Source of the DNA: Equus caballus
Lineage: Eukaryota; Chordata; Mammalia; Perissodactyla; Equidae
Reading direction: 5' to 3'
DNA: 64,000 nt
Assembly: GCF_041296265.1 (NCBI RefSeq)
Contig: NC_091693.1
Location: 6,419,001-6,483,000 of the forward strand
The notes below the pieces were generated by a model that saw only the letters and a list, made by a program, of their open reading frames with translations, had not been told where the DNA came from and did not search any database. Both the position numbers and the translations under genes were made by a program. This document shows positions 22,101 through 31,845 of the stretch, piece after piece. Every line of letters starts with the position of its first letter. The first letter of the stretch is position 1.

Positions 22101-25100
22101 CTGCACCTGTTTGGTCCTTTGGATCCGTGTTGGCCTGACGACCGCTGAGGCTCATGGCGAGGCTTCAGTGAGCTGAGGTGTCTGAGCTGCCAGCGGTGTG
22201 GCGGGCCAGCCACTGTGACTGCAGTAAACCACACGGGGGTCCCGCCCAGCCTCCCACCCGCTCTCTCTCTGCCTCTCGCTGGACTCATCCACCCGAGACA
22301 GTCTTGATCTTCGCATCCTGCCGAGAGCAGTCTTCCTCGTGACCTTGCCCCCACCCCACCCTCCCTCCTAACCTGCAGTGTGTGACCCACCCTCTGCCCA
22401 GCCCTCCTGTTCCCTGGGCAGTCTGGCTCACTTCTCTGCCGAAAAGTCTCCGTTTAAGGTCACCCGTGACGACCTCATTGCCAAATCCGCTGGCTTCTTT
22501 CCCTGTGTGTGCTCCAAGCATCTGACCCTGCCTGTTCCTCCTTTCGGGAATGTTCCTTCTGCCCTCCCCACTCTGATTCTGCTTCCCGGCCTGCTCCTCG
22601 GGGCCCCGGGGAGCTTGTTAACGCTCAGGGTCTCCGGGGCCATCCTCAGAGGTTCTGAGTGGGCAGGTCAGGGAGGCCCAGGTGTCTGTAGTTCAGCAAG
22701 TTCCCCAAGTTCTTCACAGTGGGCAGAGCTGGGGAGCCGCTTCGCCTGTTGGTGTTTCGTAGGGTCTGGTCCCCTGTTCCGTCGGCCTCAGGAGAGTCAA
22801 ACGTAAGGCCCAGGGGTGGTCAGTATCCCCAAACCCTGTCCGCAGCTGTAGTGTTCGTCATCCTCTGGGTCTGTTGGCTTTCTCCAGAAGAAAGCCTGTG
22901 ACTCTGAGAAGGTGGGCACTGTCACACGCTGTCTGCCCGGGCTTCTCCCGCACCCTGAGTGCCACCAGCGTGCAAAGCTGCGCTTCTGTTCCGTGCTCCT
23001 CTCTTGAACATCAGGCCCGTATTTTGAACTGCCCATTCTGAATCTCCATTTCTGGGTGTCCTTGAGATATCTGAAACTCAGCCTGTCCAAGCAGGAGCTG
23101 CTGTCCCCCGCCGCCAAGGTTTCCGTGCAGCGTTTCTCTTTTCAGAGCAGCGGAGGCGCCCCTGCCACAGTTACCCAAGCCGGAGACGAAGGCCAGGGCG
23201 CCGTCGACTGCCATCTTCTCCTTCCGTCACACCCGCAAGCCCTGAGACTCTGTGCCCAAGTGGACTTGTCAGCTTCTTGTTCCTCCTTTTCCCCCTTTCC
23301 CACACTTTCTTGGTACCACAGGAGCCCATCTCTGGGTCACAAACTCGGGGGCCTGAGGGAGTGAGGACACTTGGTTGTCAGAAGGGGCACACGGGGCCCC
23401 ACGGTGAAGGGGGCCCCCGAGTCCCGCTGGAGGGCAGCCTTGCAGCGCCAGCTCCGTGCTGCCAGGTCAGAACTGGGGCCGCTGTTGCCAGAACCTCGAG
23501 AAACCGGAAATCCAGATCTTCATGTGAAATCTGATTTTTCAGTGCCGGATGGAATTGCTTTTCCTGTTTCATTAGTTTCCACTCTTAATGTTACTTTCAT
23601 ACCTTCTACTTTGGGTTTAATTTTCTGGGTTTTTTTCCCTAGTTTTTTAAGATGATTTTGAACCTTTCTTTTTTCCTAACACAAGCCTTTCTAGTCACAA
23701 ATTTCGCGCTGAGGCTGCATTACCTACGTCCCATTTGGATGGGTTTTCCCAATTGTCCTTGTGATTTCTTCTTTGGCTCATGGGTTATTTAAAAGTGTGT
23801 TGCGTAACTTCCAAACATTTGTGGGTTTTCTGGATATCCTTTTGTTATTGACTTTTAATTTAGTTCTGTTGTGATCAGAAGCATACTCTCTATAGTTTCA
23901 GTTCCTTGAAATTTACTGAATTTAATTTAGTTTACGGGCCCAAATACCGTCTGTCTCGGTGTCAGTTTCCGTGGGCCCTGGAACAGCACACGTGTCTGCT
24001 GCCGCTGCGTGTGCCGTGTCCCTCCGCGTCAGCGAGGTCGATTTGGCTGACGGCATTCTGGTTTCTCTCCTGATTTTTTGTCTCCTTGTTGTATCAGCTA
24101 CTGAGAGAGGAGTGTTGATGTCTCCAACCGCATTTGTGGCTTTGTCCATTTCTCCCTTCGGTCCTGGCAGATTTGGCTTCTAAATTGTGTTTTGATGTCA
24201 CGTGGGTGTAACTGAAGCACTTCTGTGAAATGGACGTGGCCTTGGTCCTAGCTGGTCGTCTATTTCAAATGTACCGACGTGGTCTTCCCAGCCCTGGGCC
24301 TGAACCTCGCAGCTGCTCAGTGAAAGGCCCAGGCTCAGGGCCGGCACCCTGGGGGCAGAGACGAGGTCTAGACTCGCTGGCAGGGCAGTCAGGGCCTTCA
24401 CAGCCTCTTTTGCCACTGCGCTCCTCTCTCCCCCTAGAATTTCTGGGGTCTTGCCACCTGTCTGCCCAGTGCCCCTCCCCTCGGACACCAGCCCCATGTT
24501 TCCTTCGTAAGTCTTTCTCTGAAGATAGACCCAGCCCGCTTCCATACAGAGGTCAGCACTCCGCCCTGGCCTTCCCCAGGCGCCTGGCACCATCATCAGG
24601 GGCCATATATCCTTTGGTGTCAGTGTGCCCTGTTCATGTGCCTGTCACAGTGGTGCCAGCAGGACTGACGAGCCCACCGTGGACTCTGGCCTTCTGGGGT
24701 GCCCAGCACACAGTAGAGCAGGCAGTACGTTTTTACAAAGTAAATGTAAACTGGAGCTGCACCACACACCCGCCCCCGTCCCCTGGTGGTTGGGAATGAG
24801 GAATATGCATGAGTTGCAGCTGTGATGGAGCCCAGGCAGTGTAGGGCTGCCGAGCGGGGAGAAGGACACCAGGGAGCCCCGTGCCGTCAGGTTCCTCAGG
24901 TCAATCCTTGGGGGTGGAGCATGCGGCCGAGGGACACAGTGGGCCATGCCGCCAGGCCTGCGCTGGACTCTTAGCTCTGCTGCTGCTTGTGGCCACAGAG
25001 TTCCCAAAGGTCATAAGACGTGGCTGTCCTCACTGGGAGGGTTCAGCTCACCCCTACAGCGATGGGGCCCAGGTTTGGGCAAGAGAGGAGAGCGAGGACG

Positions 25101-27120
25101 AGAGAGGGGACCAGGGAGGAGGAGAGTGCGCGTAGGAGGGTGTTGTCACCCAGGGCCCAGTGGGGGCCCTTGGAGGTGGAGAAGGGGTGGTCAGCAATGA
25201 ATAGACAAAACCAGGTGCCGAGAGAAGGCAGTGGCACGTGCCTGGTAGTGGCCAGCTGCATTCCTTAAAGGAACAGCGGGGTCCAGGGGGATGCTGGCCT
25301 CACAGGACCGGAGGGGTGGGGTGTGCTTCTGGCCCACTCTCCTTTCTCACTCTCACTTGGAGCCTTCCCCCGTCTCCCAGCAGTGCCGCCCAACCCTGGG
25401 AAAAGACTGCTTTGCCCTCCTTTCCAAATCCCACCACACACCCAGGCCCCTGTCTTCCACTGACACCGCCTGCATTTGTCTGCGCACTGTCCTGGAAGGG
25501 GGATGAGGGTGTGGGGTGAGAGCTGGGGGTGACTGGGCTTTCCTGGGCGTTCCCACCAGTGCCTGGGACTCTGCCTGGCTGGGCAGGGAGGGCTGGGACG
25601 GTTTCGCTTCAGGGGGCCCCCAGCCAGGGTCTCAGCTCTGGTGCCCGCAGACCCCAGGCAGCTGTCATGAGGTCGTGATGTGAGCCAGATGAGGCGCCAG
25701 AGAGAAGACACATGCCCTGTCTGAAGGGGGCAGTGGCCACTCAGCTCAGCTGACAGTGAGATTATGGCGTTTTAGGAAATGAAGTCACAAATCTGGATTT
25801 TTCAAGTAAAATCTTCCATTAGTTTGCCATGCTGGCATTCTAGGTGGGGTTCATGCTGTTCCTGCGTGCCCCAGTACCCGGGTGGGCCAGGCCCCTGAGA
25901 GCCACGTGCGCCAGCCGGGGGAGCTGGGACTGGCTGCTGGGCCTGGAGAAGGGTTTGCAGGGGTGAGCCACTGTCACACTGATCTTAAAGATGAAGAGGA
26001 GAGCAGAATCCAGGGCCAGGGCTCTGGGGAGACACGAGGACTGTGGAGAGTCACATGCGGGGCCTGTGGGGACCAGGGAGGGGCACCCGGGGCCTGTGTA
26101 GAGGGGCCTCTGGCCTGTCCCTGCTTCCCAGGAACTCATGCCCACTGAAGCTACAACTCCAGTTTTCAGAAGATGCCAATTATTATGTGAAATTGCCTGA
26201 TTTTTAAGTTTTATTTATTTAAAGTTTTATTATTGTTTTATTTATTTATTTTTAATCTCAGATTTTTAAAAATATGCTGGGTGGATAAACAAAATGAACC
26301 CAGTCCCCAGATTCTGCTCTCGGGGTGTGTGGCCCTCGAGGGTGAGGATTTCTTTGTTCCTCTTGAGAAGCGGTGCGAAGCAGGCATGGAGGCAGCTGCC
26401 TGTGCTTGGTCTGCGCTTGCCGGCACTGTGACCTGGGCAAGGCCCGCGCTGTGCCTCAGCGACCGTGGGTCTCACCTTCTCCCTCGGGATGTTCATGGCC
26501 CGGGTGCCCAGAAAGGGATGTGAACCCAGCCGTCTTTATCCCTGTTGTTCCTACAGTGGAGCGGAGGCGGAGGGACAAGATCAACAACTGGATCGTCCAG
26601 CTTTCAAAAATCATTCCAGATTGTAACGCAGACAATAGCAAGACGGGAGCGGTGAGTGCCCCTGGCCCCCCTGGCCCTCAGTGCTGCCCAGGGCCCAGTC
26701 CCCCAGCCCCGTCCAGAAAGGCTGCCTGACGGCTGGGCGCAGGCAGTGTCTTGGGCTGAGCCAGCGGGCAGGGGCCAGCGGGCAGTGCTGGCTCATGCTC
26801 TGCCCACCCCCAGAGCAAAGGAGGGATCCTGTCGAAGGCCTGCGACTACATCCGCGAGCTGCGCCAGACCAACCAGCGCATGCAGGAGACCTTCAAGGAG
26901 GCCGAGCGGCTGCAGATGGACAATGAGCTCCTGAGGCAGCAGGTGGGTGCCAGGACCAGGAGCTGGGGGACCCAGGAGCCCCCAGGGGCGGCGAGCCAGC
27001 CCCTGCTCCTTGTCCCTGTCGTGCCTGCAGATCGAGGAGCTGAAGAATGAAAACGCCGTGCTCCGTGCCCAGCTGCAGCAGCACAACCTGGAGATGGTGG
27101 GCGACAGCACGCGGCAGTGA
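18384..27120 (+). CDS. USF2: USF2: upstream stimulatory factor 2 (bHLH-leucine zipper), 10 coding exons, 346 aa
   Basis: USF2 is a nuclear transcription factor that binds CACGTG E-boxes as a homodimer or with USF1. Coding exons: 18384-18445, 18711-18757, 18858-18976, 19107-19307, 19732-19882, 19992-20079, 20379-20437, 26557-26651, 26814-26942 and 27031-27120. All phases join and the product equals the human length. The N-terminal part (MDMLDPGLDPAAS) is acidic and Gln-rich. The USF-specific region follows (exons 5-6, GEARFAYFP..SVQTTDQ..FYVMMTPQ). Residues about 235-290 are the basic helix-loop-helix with His240, Glu244 and Arg248 (HNEVERRRRDKINNW). The zipper has LLRQQIEELKNENAVLRAQL. The C-terminus is VGDSTRQ where I recall human VGEGTRQ. 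The 6.1-kb intron 7 splits the DNA-binding basic region. Identification is secure. Confidence 0.97.
19107..19307 (+). other. USF2: USF2 alternative exon 4 (201 nt, 67 codons)
   Basis: This exon starts and ends in phase 0, so skipping it removes exactly 67 residues (VTYRVVQV.. to ..AAPFPL) without shifting the frame. It corresponds to the exon absent from the known USF2b isoform. Its donor (ctg|gtaggt) and acceptor (ctgcag) are good matches. Confidence 0.75.
20438..26556. other. USF2: USF2 intron 7 (6.1 kb), mostly repeats and unique noncoding sequence
   Basis: It holds old dispersed-repeat wording at 21370-22060 and a minus-strand LINE-1 piece at 23560-24190. An AT-rich tract at 26160-26290 has the phrase 'gccaattattatgtgaaattgcctgattttt', which is shared with about 32662. 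No additional USF2 exon or other gene is supported. Confidence 0.6.
23560..24190 (-). mobile_element. LINE-1 ORF2 fragment
   Basis: Reverse-complement L1 ORF2 wording: 'cttctttggctcatgggttatttaaaagtgtgttg', 'gtgggttttctggatatccttttgttattg' and 'gagagaggagtgttgatgtctccaac'. Internal fragment, degraded, inside USF2 intron 7. Confidence 0.7.
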
Positions 27121-27637
27121 CGCCCGCCCGCCGTGCTGCCGGCCCCGGCTGTCCCCTTCCCCAGCCCTTAGCACAGAGAGGGACACATGCCCCTCCCCCA
27201 GCTGCGTTTTTTTATAGTAGATTTTTAACAAAAACGGGGAGAAATCATGCATTTCTGTGGATAAGCGCGCACCGCTCTCCTCGACGTGGAAATGAGATCC
27301 TCCCTGCCCCGTCTGTCTCCTCCCCTCTTCTGGCCCCACCAAGCCCGAGCCCCGTACTTCTAGCGGCTCCCCTGGAGGCGAGGGAGGAGGCGAGCCCTGC
27401 CGCATCCCGCTGCCTCCCCGATCTCTGGAGCTACTGAGACAGGGTGCTTACGGGAAGGGAGGGAGCCTGTGGGGGGCCATCCCTGGGGCCTAGGCCTAAG
27501 CAGGGGGGCCACGTCCCACCCCACCTCTTGTTTCTGGATCCCTGCTCCCCTTTGGGTGTGTGTGTGTGTGTTTTAATTTTCTTTATGGAAAAATGGACAA
27601 AAAAAATAGAGAGAGAGAGAGAGAGGTATTTAACTGC

Positions 27638-27643
27638 AATAAA
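27638..27643 (+). terminator. USF2: USF2 poly(A) signal AATAAA
   Basis: AATAAA about 520 nt after the USF2 stop. The 3' UTR before it contains a GT microsatellite (27558-27571) and a GA microsatellite (27609-27625). Confidence 0.85.
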
Positions 27644-28095
27644 CTGGCCCCATGTGGCCCCGCCTTGTCCTTCTGTGTATCTGTTGATCTCAGGTGTTGG
27701 GAGGGGGCCCGGGGTCTGGGCAGGGCCCCAGCTGTGGTGTCCGTGGCTGTGTCCCAGCCCTGTGGCCCTGCATCACTGGTGTCCAGTCTGGTTGGATGGG
27801 TGGAGGAGTAAAGGAGGGAATATCCTCTTGGAGGCCCCAGGTGTGCATATTGGTGTGGGGGGAGGGGAGCCGGGGTCAGGGACATGTCCCATGTTTTTGG
27901 AGGAGAGGCTGGGGTCTCCCATGTCACCAGTTCTTCAAAACAGAACTGGCTCCTGGCCGTATGCTTTGGGGTTGCAGCCCTCCCCTCTACAGCAGCCAAT
28001 GGTGGGCCTGGCCTTGAGCCCCCCACCCCCAGGAAGGGCAGATGGCCAGGCGGCCAGGCTTGGCCCGTCAGCCTGTCGCCTTGCACCGCAGCTCT

Positions 28096-28120
28096 GGCGC
28101 CTGTGCTGTGACCCCTGCCC
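28096..28120 (+). promoter_or_regulatory. HAMP: Candidate distal BMP-response and nuclear-receptor module of HAMP
   Basis: GGCGCC (28096-28101) is followed within 10 nt by TGACCCCTGCCC (28109-28120), a DR1-like HNF4/COUP site, about 1.8 kb upstream of the HAMP start codon. Human HAMP is known to have a distal BMP-RE2 (GGCGCC) next to bZIP and HNF4/COUP sites about 2.2 kb upstream. Equivalence is inferred from order and spacing. Confidence 0.5.
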
Positions 28121-29452
28121 CTGGCTGATGATGAAACCTGGCCTGAGCCGAGATGCAGTGGTGCCTGGCAGTGCTGGGGGATGCTGTGGCGTCTCCTGGG
28201 CCCAGCGTGCAGCACTTCCTGCAGGTCACCTCCTCCCGCAGCCCTGTGCAGCTCCCTCCGCTCCCAGGGTCCAGGCCTGCTGGGCCGGCCACCCTGCGGA
28301 GCTCTCCACCTTGCCCCACCCCAGATGCCCCCAGCTGGGCTCTTCTCTCTGAGAGCCCTGTCTCCTTTTCCCGGCCCTTCCTCTGTAGCCATCTCTGAAT
28401 GAGGGAGTGTGTGGCAGGTGGAGCTGCGTTGGACGAAATGGGGAGGCAGGTGCCAGGGGACACCCCGCCTTGTGGTTTTGAGTGGGTCCTGGCAGCGGTT
28501 CCAGGCCGGGAAGAAGTGTCCATTCCTCAGCAGCGTCATCCCCAGGCTCCAGTGATGGGTTGACACTGGATGGCCCTAGAGTGAGTCAGGGCAGCGAAAT
28601 GGCCAGAGGCCCCTCTCTGGAGTCAAGGTGGGTGCTTCCTCTGGGCTGTGTGCACCCTAAGATGCTTCGGGAAGTGGACAGGAATGAGGCTGCCACAGTC
28701 AGGCAGCTGGGGTTCATCTCCTCATCGAGTGGTGTCCTGGGAAACCTCTCCAAGAAAAAGAGCCCTGGTTTGTGGTGTTGGCCCATGTCTGTGGCGTGAA
28801 TACTCCCACCACTGCTGGTTCCAAGGTACCAACACAAGGCTGCTGGATGTGGAGTTGGGGGTGAGCTGTGCACGGTGAGCTCCGCTGAGCCAAGAAGAGC
28901 CAGCTCCAGCACACCCCACTGTGCCCTCCCGTGTCTCGGGGAGGCGGGAAGCCTGGTGACGAGAGCACAGGCCGCAGAGTCGGGCTGCCAAGGCTGGAAT
29001 CCCAGCTCTGCCTCTGGCTGAGCGAGCTTGGGCAGTGCCCCGATCTCTGCCTTTGGTCCCCCTGTAAAGTGAAGAAAACGAGTCTCCGGGGTGGGCGGGG
29101 TGGGTTCCGAAGAGGGGCAGGGTCTGGGAAGCCAGGCCTCGGGTCGGTGGCTGAGAAGGCAGTGATGGACCCCGGACCCAGAGCAGATCCCTGCAGGCCA
29201 CAGCCGCTCAGACGAGGGGCGGCCCAGGCTGAATTAGTGCAAAGTGAGTCACAACATCTGCTGGCAGCCAAGACGCAGCCGTCAGATGTCAGCAGGACTG
29301 CTCCTGCCATCTTGTACGGTCCAGAGTTCACAGGAGCGTTTTCCAGATACAGGGCCACATCTGATACTCAGGTTCTGGTCCTTAGAAAACATCCCACATG
29401 TGCCAACACCAACTCCTGCGTCTGGCTGCTGGTGTCCCCCCCAGAACCTACG

Positions 29453-29458
29453 CACGTG
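29453..29458 (+). promoter_or_regulatory. HAMP: CACGTG E-box upstream of HAMP
   Basis: Perfect palindromic E-box about 430 nt upstream of the likely HAMP transcription start. USF1/USF2 regulation of HAMP through E-boxes has been described. Use of this particular site is not shown by sequence. Confidence 0.4.
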
Positions 29459-29782
29459 CGACAAGAACCTGAAGCAGTGGGAATTGTGCCAGGCACCCCT
29501 GAGGGCCCAGTGAGTGACAGCCACCCTCCACATGAATGGGGACGTCAGGGACAGGTGGGGAATTGCTCCTGCTCATGGACCTGTTCAGCTTCTGCAGCCA
29601 AAGGGGGAGTCTTTCTGGGAACAACAGGGTGATGTCAGGTTGGGGAAAGTTTCTCAGGTGGCTGGCAGAGGCGTGTGTCTGCAGCCCCGTCTGCCCCACC
29701 CCCTGGACACACCTCTGCTGGCTGAGGGTGACACAACCCTGTTCCCTGTCTCTCTGTTCCCGCTTATCTCTCCCGTCTTTTC

Positions 29783-29788
29783 GGCGCC
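29783..29788 (+). promoter_or_regulatory. HAMP: Proximal BMP-response element of HAMP (GGCGCC)
   Basis: GGCGCC lies seven nucleotides before the STAT site, the same order and close spacing as the human proximal HAMP promoter, where SMAD1/5/8-SMAD4 bind in response to BMP6 and hemojuvelin. Confidence 0.8.
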
Positions 29789-29794
29789 ACCACC

Positions 29795-29803
29795 TTCTTG
29801 GAA
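29795..29803 (+). promoter_or_regulatory. HAMP: STAT3 site of HAMP (TTCTTGGAA)
   Basis: A TTCNNNGAA palindrome identical to the interleukin-6-responsive STAT3 element I recall from the human HAMP promoter. It is 144 nt upstream of the start codon. Confidence 0.85.
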
Positions 29804-29859
29804 ATGAGTTAGGGCAAAGGGGAGGGGGCTTACTACCCCCACCTCCCCCAGTAGGCAGC

Positions 29860-29865
29860 ATAAAA
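29860..29865 (+). promoter_or_regulatory. HAMP: HAMP TATA-like box (ATAAAA)
   Basis: cATAAAAGc lies about 79 nt before the start codon, which puts transcription start near 29885-29895 and gives a short 5' UTR like that of other mammalian hepcidin genes. Confidence 0.65.
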
Positions 29866-29938
29866 GCAACAGAAACCAGGCCCCAGACACCAGCGCAAGT
29901 CCTGGACGCCAAAGCAGGACAGCCAGACGGACGACACT

Positions 29939-31313
29939 ATGGCTCTGAACACGAACATCCGGGCTGCCTGCCTCCTGCTCCTTCTCCTGGCCAGCCTGAC
30001 CAGTGGCTCGGTTCTTCCACACCAGGTGAGAGCCCGTGGGGTCTGGCACAGCAGGGTGGCCAGGACCGGAGAGCCAGGACCCGGGAGGGGACTGCTGACG
30101 GCAGCCGGGAGCCCTCCGCACTGCACAGAGCTCAGCGCAGGGAAAGCGGGACCAGGTGGCTGCTTAAAGTACAGAGATGGGGTCCCGAGGGGCAGAGACT
30201 GGGGGCCCCGCTCTAACGCCACAGCTATTTATGGAGTACCTCCTCTGAAGTCCTAGTCCAGACGGTGGGGATCAAGCTGTGAACAAGGTAGATGAGAGAA
30301 GAATTTTGCTCTCATGGAGCTTACATCCTGGTCAGGGAATTAGTCAATGAACAATTAAAGCATAAATAAGATAACTGTGTTGAGTAAATGCCGTTCAGGA
30401 ATAACATAAAAGATGGTGGTGGAGCGCCCACGGTGGGGGGCGGCTTTAGCTGGGATCAGGGCTGGTGGTCACGCAGGAGAGTCCTGTTAGAGAATGCTCT
30501 GTGCCCTATGACCTGGAGGAGAAGAGAAGAGGACAAGCGAAGCCCGAGGCGACGGTGAGCAGGGCATTATCGAGGACCAGGGTTTAGTGGGTGAAGCCGA
30601 TGAACTTGGAGATGAGAGGGAGGGGGTCACACCACGTCCCATGGGCAGCTGAGCAAAAACTGGTTTTCCTCCACAGCTGGGGAGCCCTGCAGGGTTTTCA
30701 AATGGAGAAAGCCACGATGGGGCTGACGAGGCGTAGGGAACGGATTCTAAGGGGCGAGACGCAGGGGGACTTGTCACGGACGGGCACTGGCATCCAGGCC
30801 AGGGAGGGTGATGTCCTGAGAAGGAGGGGCAGCTGTGGAGAGAGAAGGAGCCAGATCTAGGGCCATTGTAGGAAGAACTGCCCGTGGGAAGGCGAGAAAG
30901 GCCAGGAAGCCAGCCCCTCCTAGGACTCCCCCCGAGCCACGGGCGCCAGCCGCTCGGGGAGGAGCTGGGGTGGGGGCAAGTCTGAGGGCTCTGCCGGGCC
31001 CCTGCCATCTGCGTATTCTTCTGCTTTCCAGACAAGGCAGCTCGCAGACCTCCAGACCCAGGACGCAGCTGGAATGGCTGGAGCAGCGGCCGGCTTGATG
31101 GTGAGAGCACCTGAGCCTTCTGAACCCCCCTGCCCATCCCTGTGCCCAGGCCCGCTCGCTCTCCCTCCTTCCACAGCCCAGCCCGCTCACTCTCCCTTCT
31201 TTCCACAGCCTGGGCTCCACCAGCTAAGGAGGCGAGACACCCACTTCCCCATCTGCACCCTCTGCTGCGGCTGCTGTAACAAACAGAAGTGTGGCTGGTG
31301 CTGCAAGACCTGA
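29939..31313 (+). CDS. HAMP: HAMP: hepcidin preproprotein, 3 exons, 86 aa
   Basis: Hepcidin is the liver peptide hormone that binds ferroportin and lowers iron release. Exons: 29939-30025, 31032-31100 and 31209-31313, all phase 0. The signal peptide (residues 1-24, AACLLLLLLASLTSGS) is typical. The pro-region is residues 25-61. The predicted mature hormone is residues 62-86, starting DTHFPICTLCCGCC and ending CGWCCKT, with the eight conserved cysteines and the N-terminal DTHFP needed for ferroportin binding. The site before Asp62 is H-Q-L-R-R-R, so P4 is Leu rather than the Arg of a classical furin site. The length is two residues more than I recall for human (84). The upstream BMP element, STAT site and TATA box agree with the start chosen. 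Identification is secure. Confidence 0.97.
30200..30860. repeat. Old dispersed repeat in HAMP intron 1
   Basis: The phrases 'ctatttatggagtacctcc', 'tctcatggagcttacatcctgg' and 'gtcaatgaacaattaaagc' belong to the same mid-age dispersed family seen at 5.9, 34.7, 41.1 and 51.6 kb. Noncoding. It makes up much of the 1.0-kb intron. Confidence 0.5.
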
Positions 31314-31397
31314 GCCGTCCCGCCCTGCCCCGGGCCTCCCCTCCCTTCCTTATTTATTCCTGCTGCCTTCCAACGCTCGCTCGGTGAATGGTCTTGG

Positions 31398-31403
31398 AAT
31401 AAA
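31398..31403 (+). terminator. HAMP: HAMP poly(A) signal AATAAA
   Basis: AATAAA 85 nt after the HAMP stop codon. The short 3' UTR contains a 'cttatttattcc' AU-rich motif near 31349, of the kind that can affect mRNA stability. Confidence 0.9.
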
Positions 31404-31618
31404 ATGCTCGTTCTCTCTTGTTTTCCAAACCAGAGTGTCTGTTGCCCTTTCTCCCTGCCAAAGGCCTACGTTCTGTTCTGGCCCCTGCCCTCTGAGGGCC
31501 AGTCCCTGGTCGGGTGTGCAGGGTTGGTATGTACAGGGGGCTGCAAGGAAGCCTGGTGAAGGAAATTTGATTTCTATTCATCTTCTTTCCTCACTTCAAA
31601 AGACCTATTTCTTTTCTT

Positions 31619-31845
31619 GGGGCCGGCCCCATGGCCTACTGGTTAAGTTCAGCGTGTTCCACGTCAGCAGCCCAGGTTTGGTTCCCCAGTGCGGACCCAC
31701 ACCACTCACCAGCCATACTGTGGTGGTGACCCACATAGAAAATAGAGGAAGATTGGCATGGATGTTAGCTCAGGGCTAACCTTCCTCAGCAAAACAAAAC
31801 AAAAAGAAACAAAGAACAAGAAGAAGAAAAAAAAAAAAAAAAAAA
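31619..31845 (+). mobile_element. ERE SINE (copy 3)
   Basis: ggggccggccccatggccta head, 'agtgcggacccacaccactc' middle, 'gaggaagattggcatggatg' tail and a long A-rich tail ending in an uninterrupted A run of about 19. The pure A tract suggests a younger copy. Located 220 nt after the HAMP poly(A) signal. Confidence 0.92.

Larger units (their letters stand above)
27660..29780. other. USF2-HAMP intergenic region
   Basis: About 2.1 kb between the USF2 poly(A) site and the HAMP promoter. It includes the candidate distal module at 28096, a plus-strand MIR at about 28955-29070 (gtcgggctgccaaggctgg, cagctctgcctctggctgag) and a CACGTG E-box at 29453. No gene is visible. Confidence 0.6.

Noticed and set aside
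27444-28352. A 302-codon frame and its 327-codon antisense partner between USF2 and HAMP
   Set aside because: They cross the USF2 3' UTR, its microsatellites and its poly(A) signal and show no recognisable domain. They are chance frames in GC-rich sequence.
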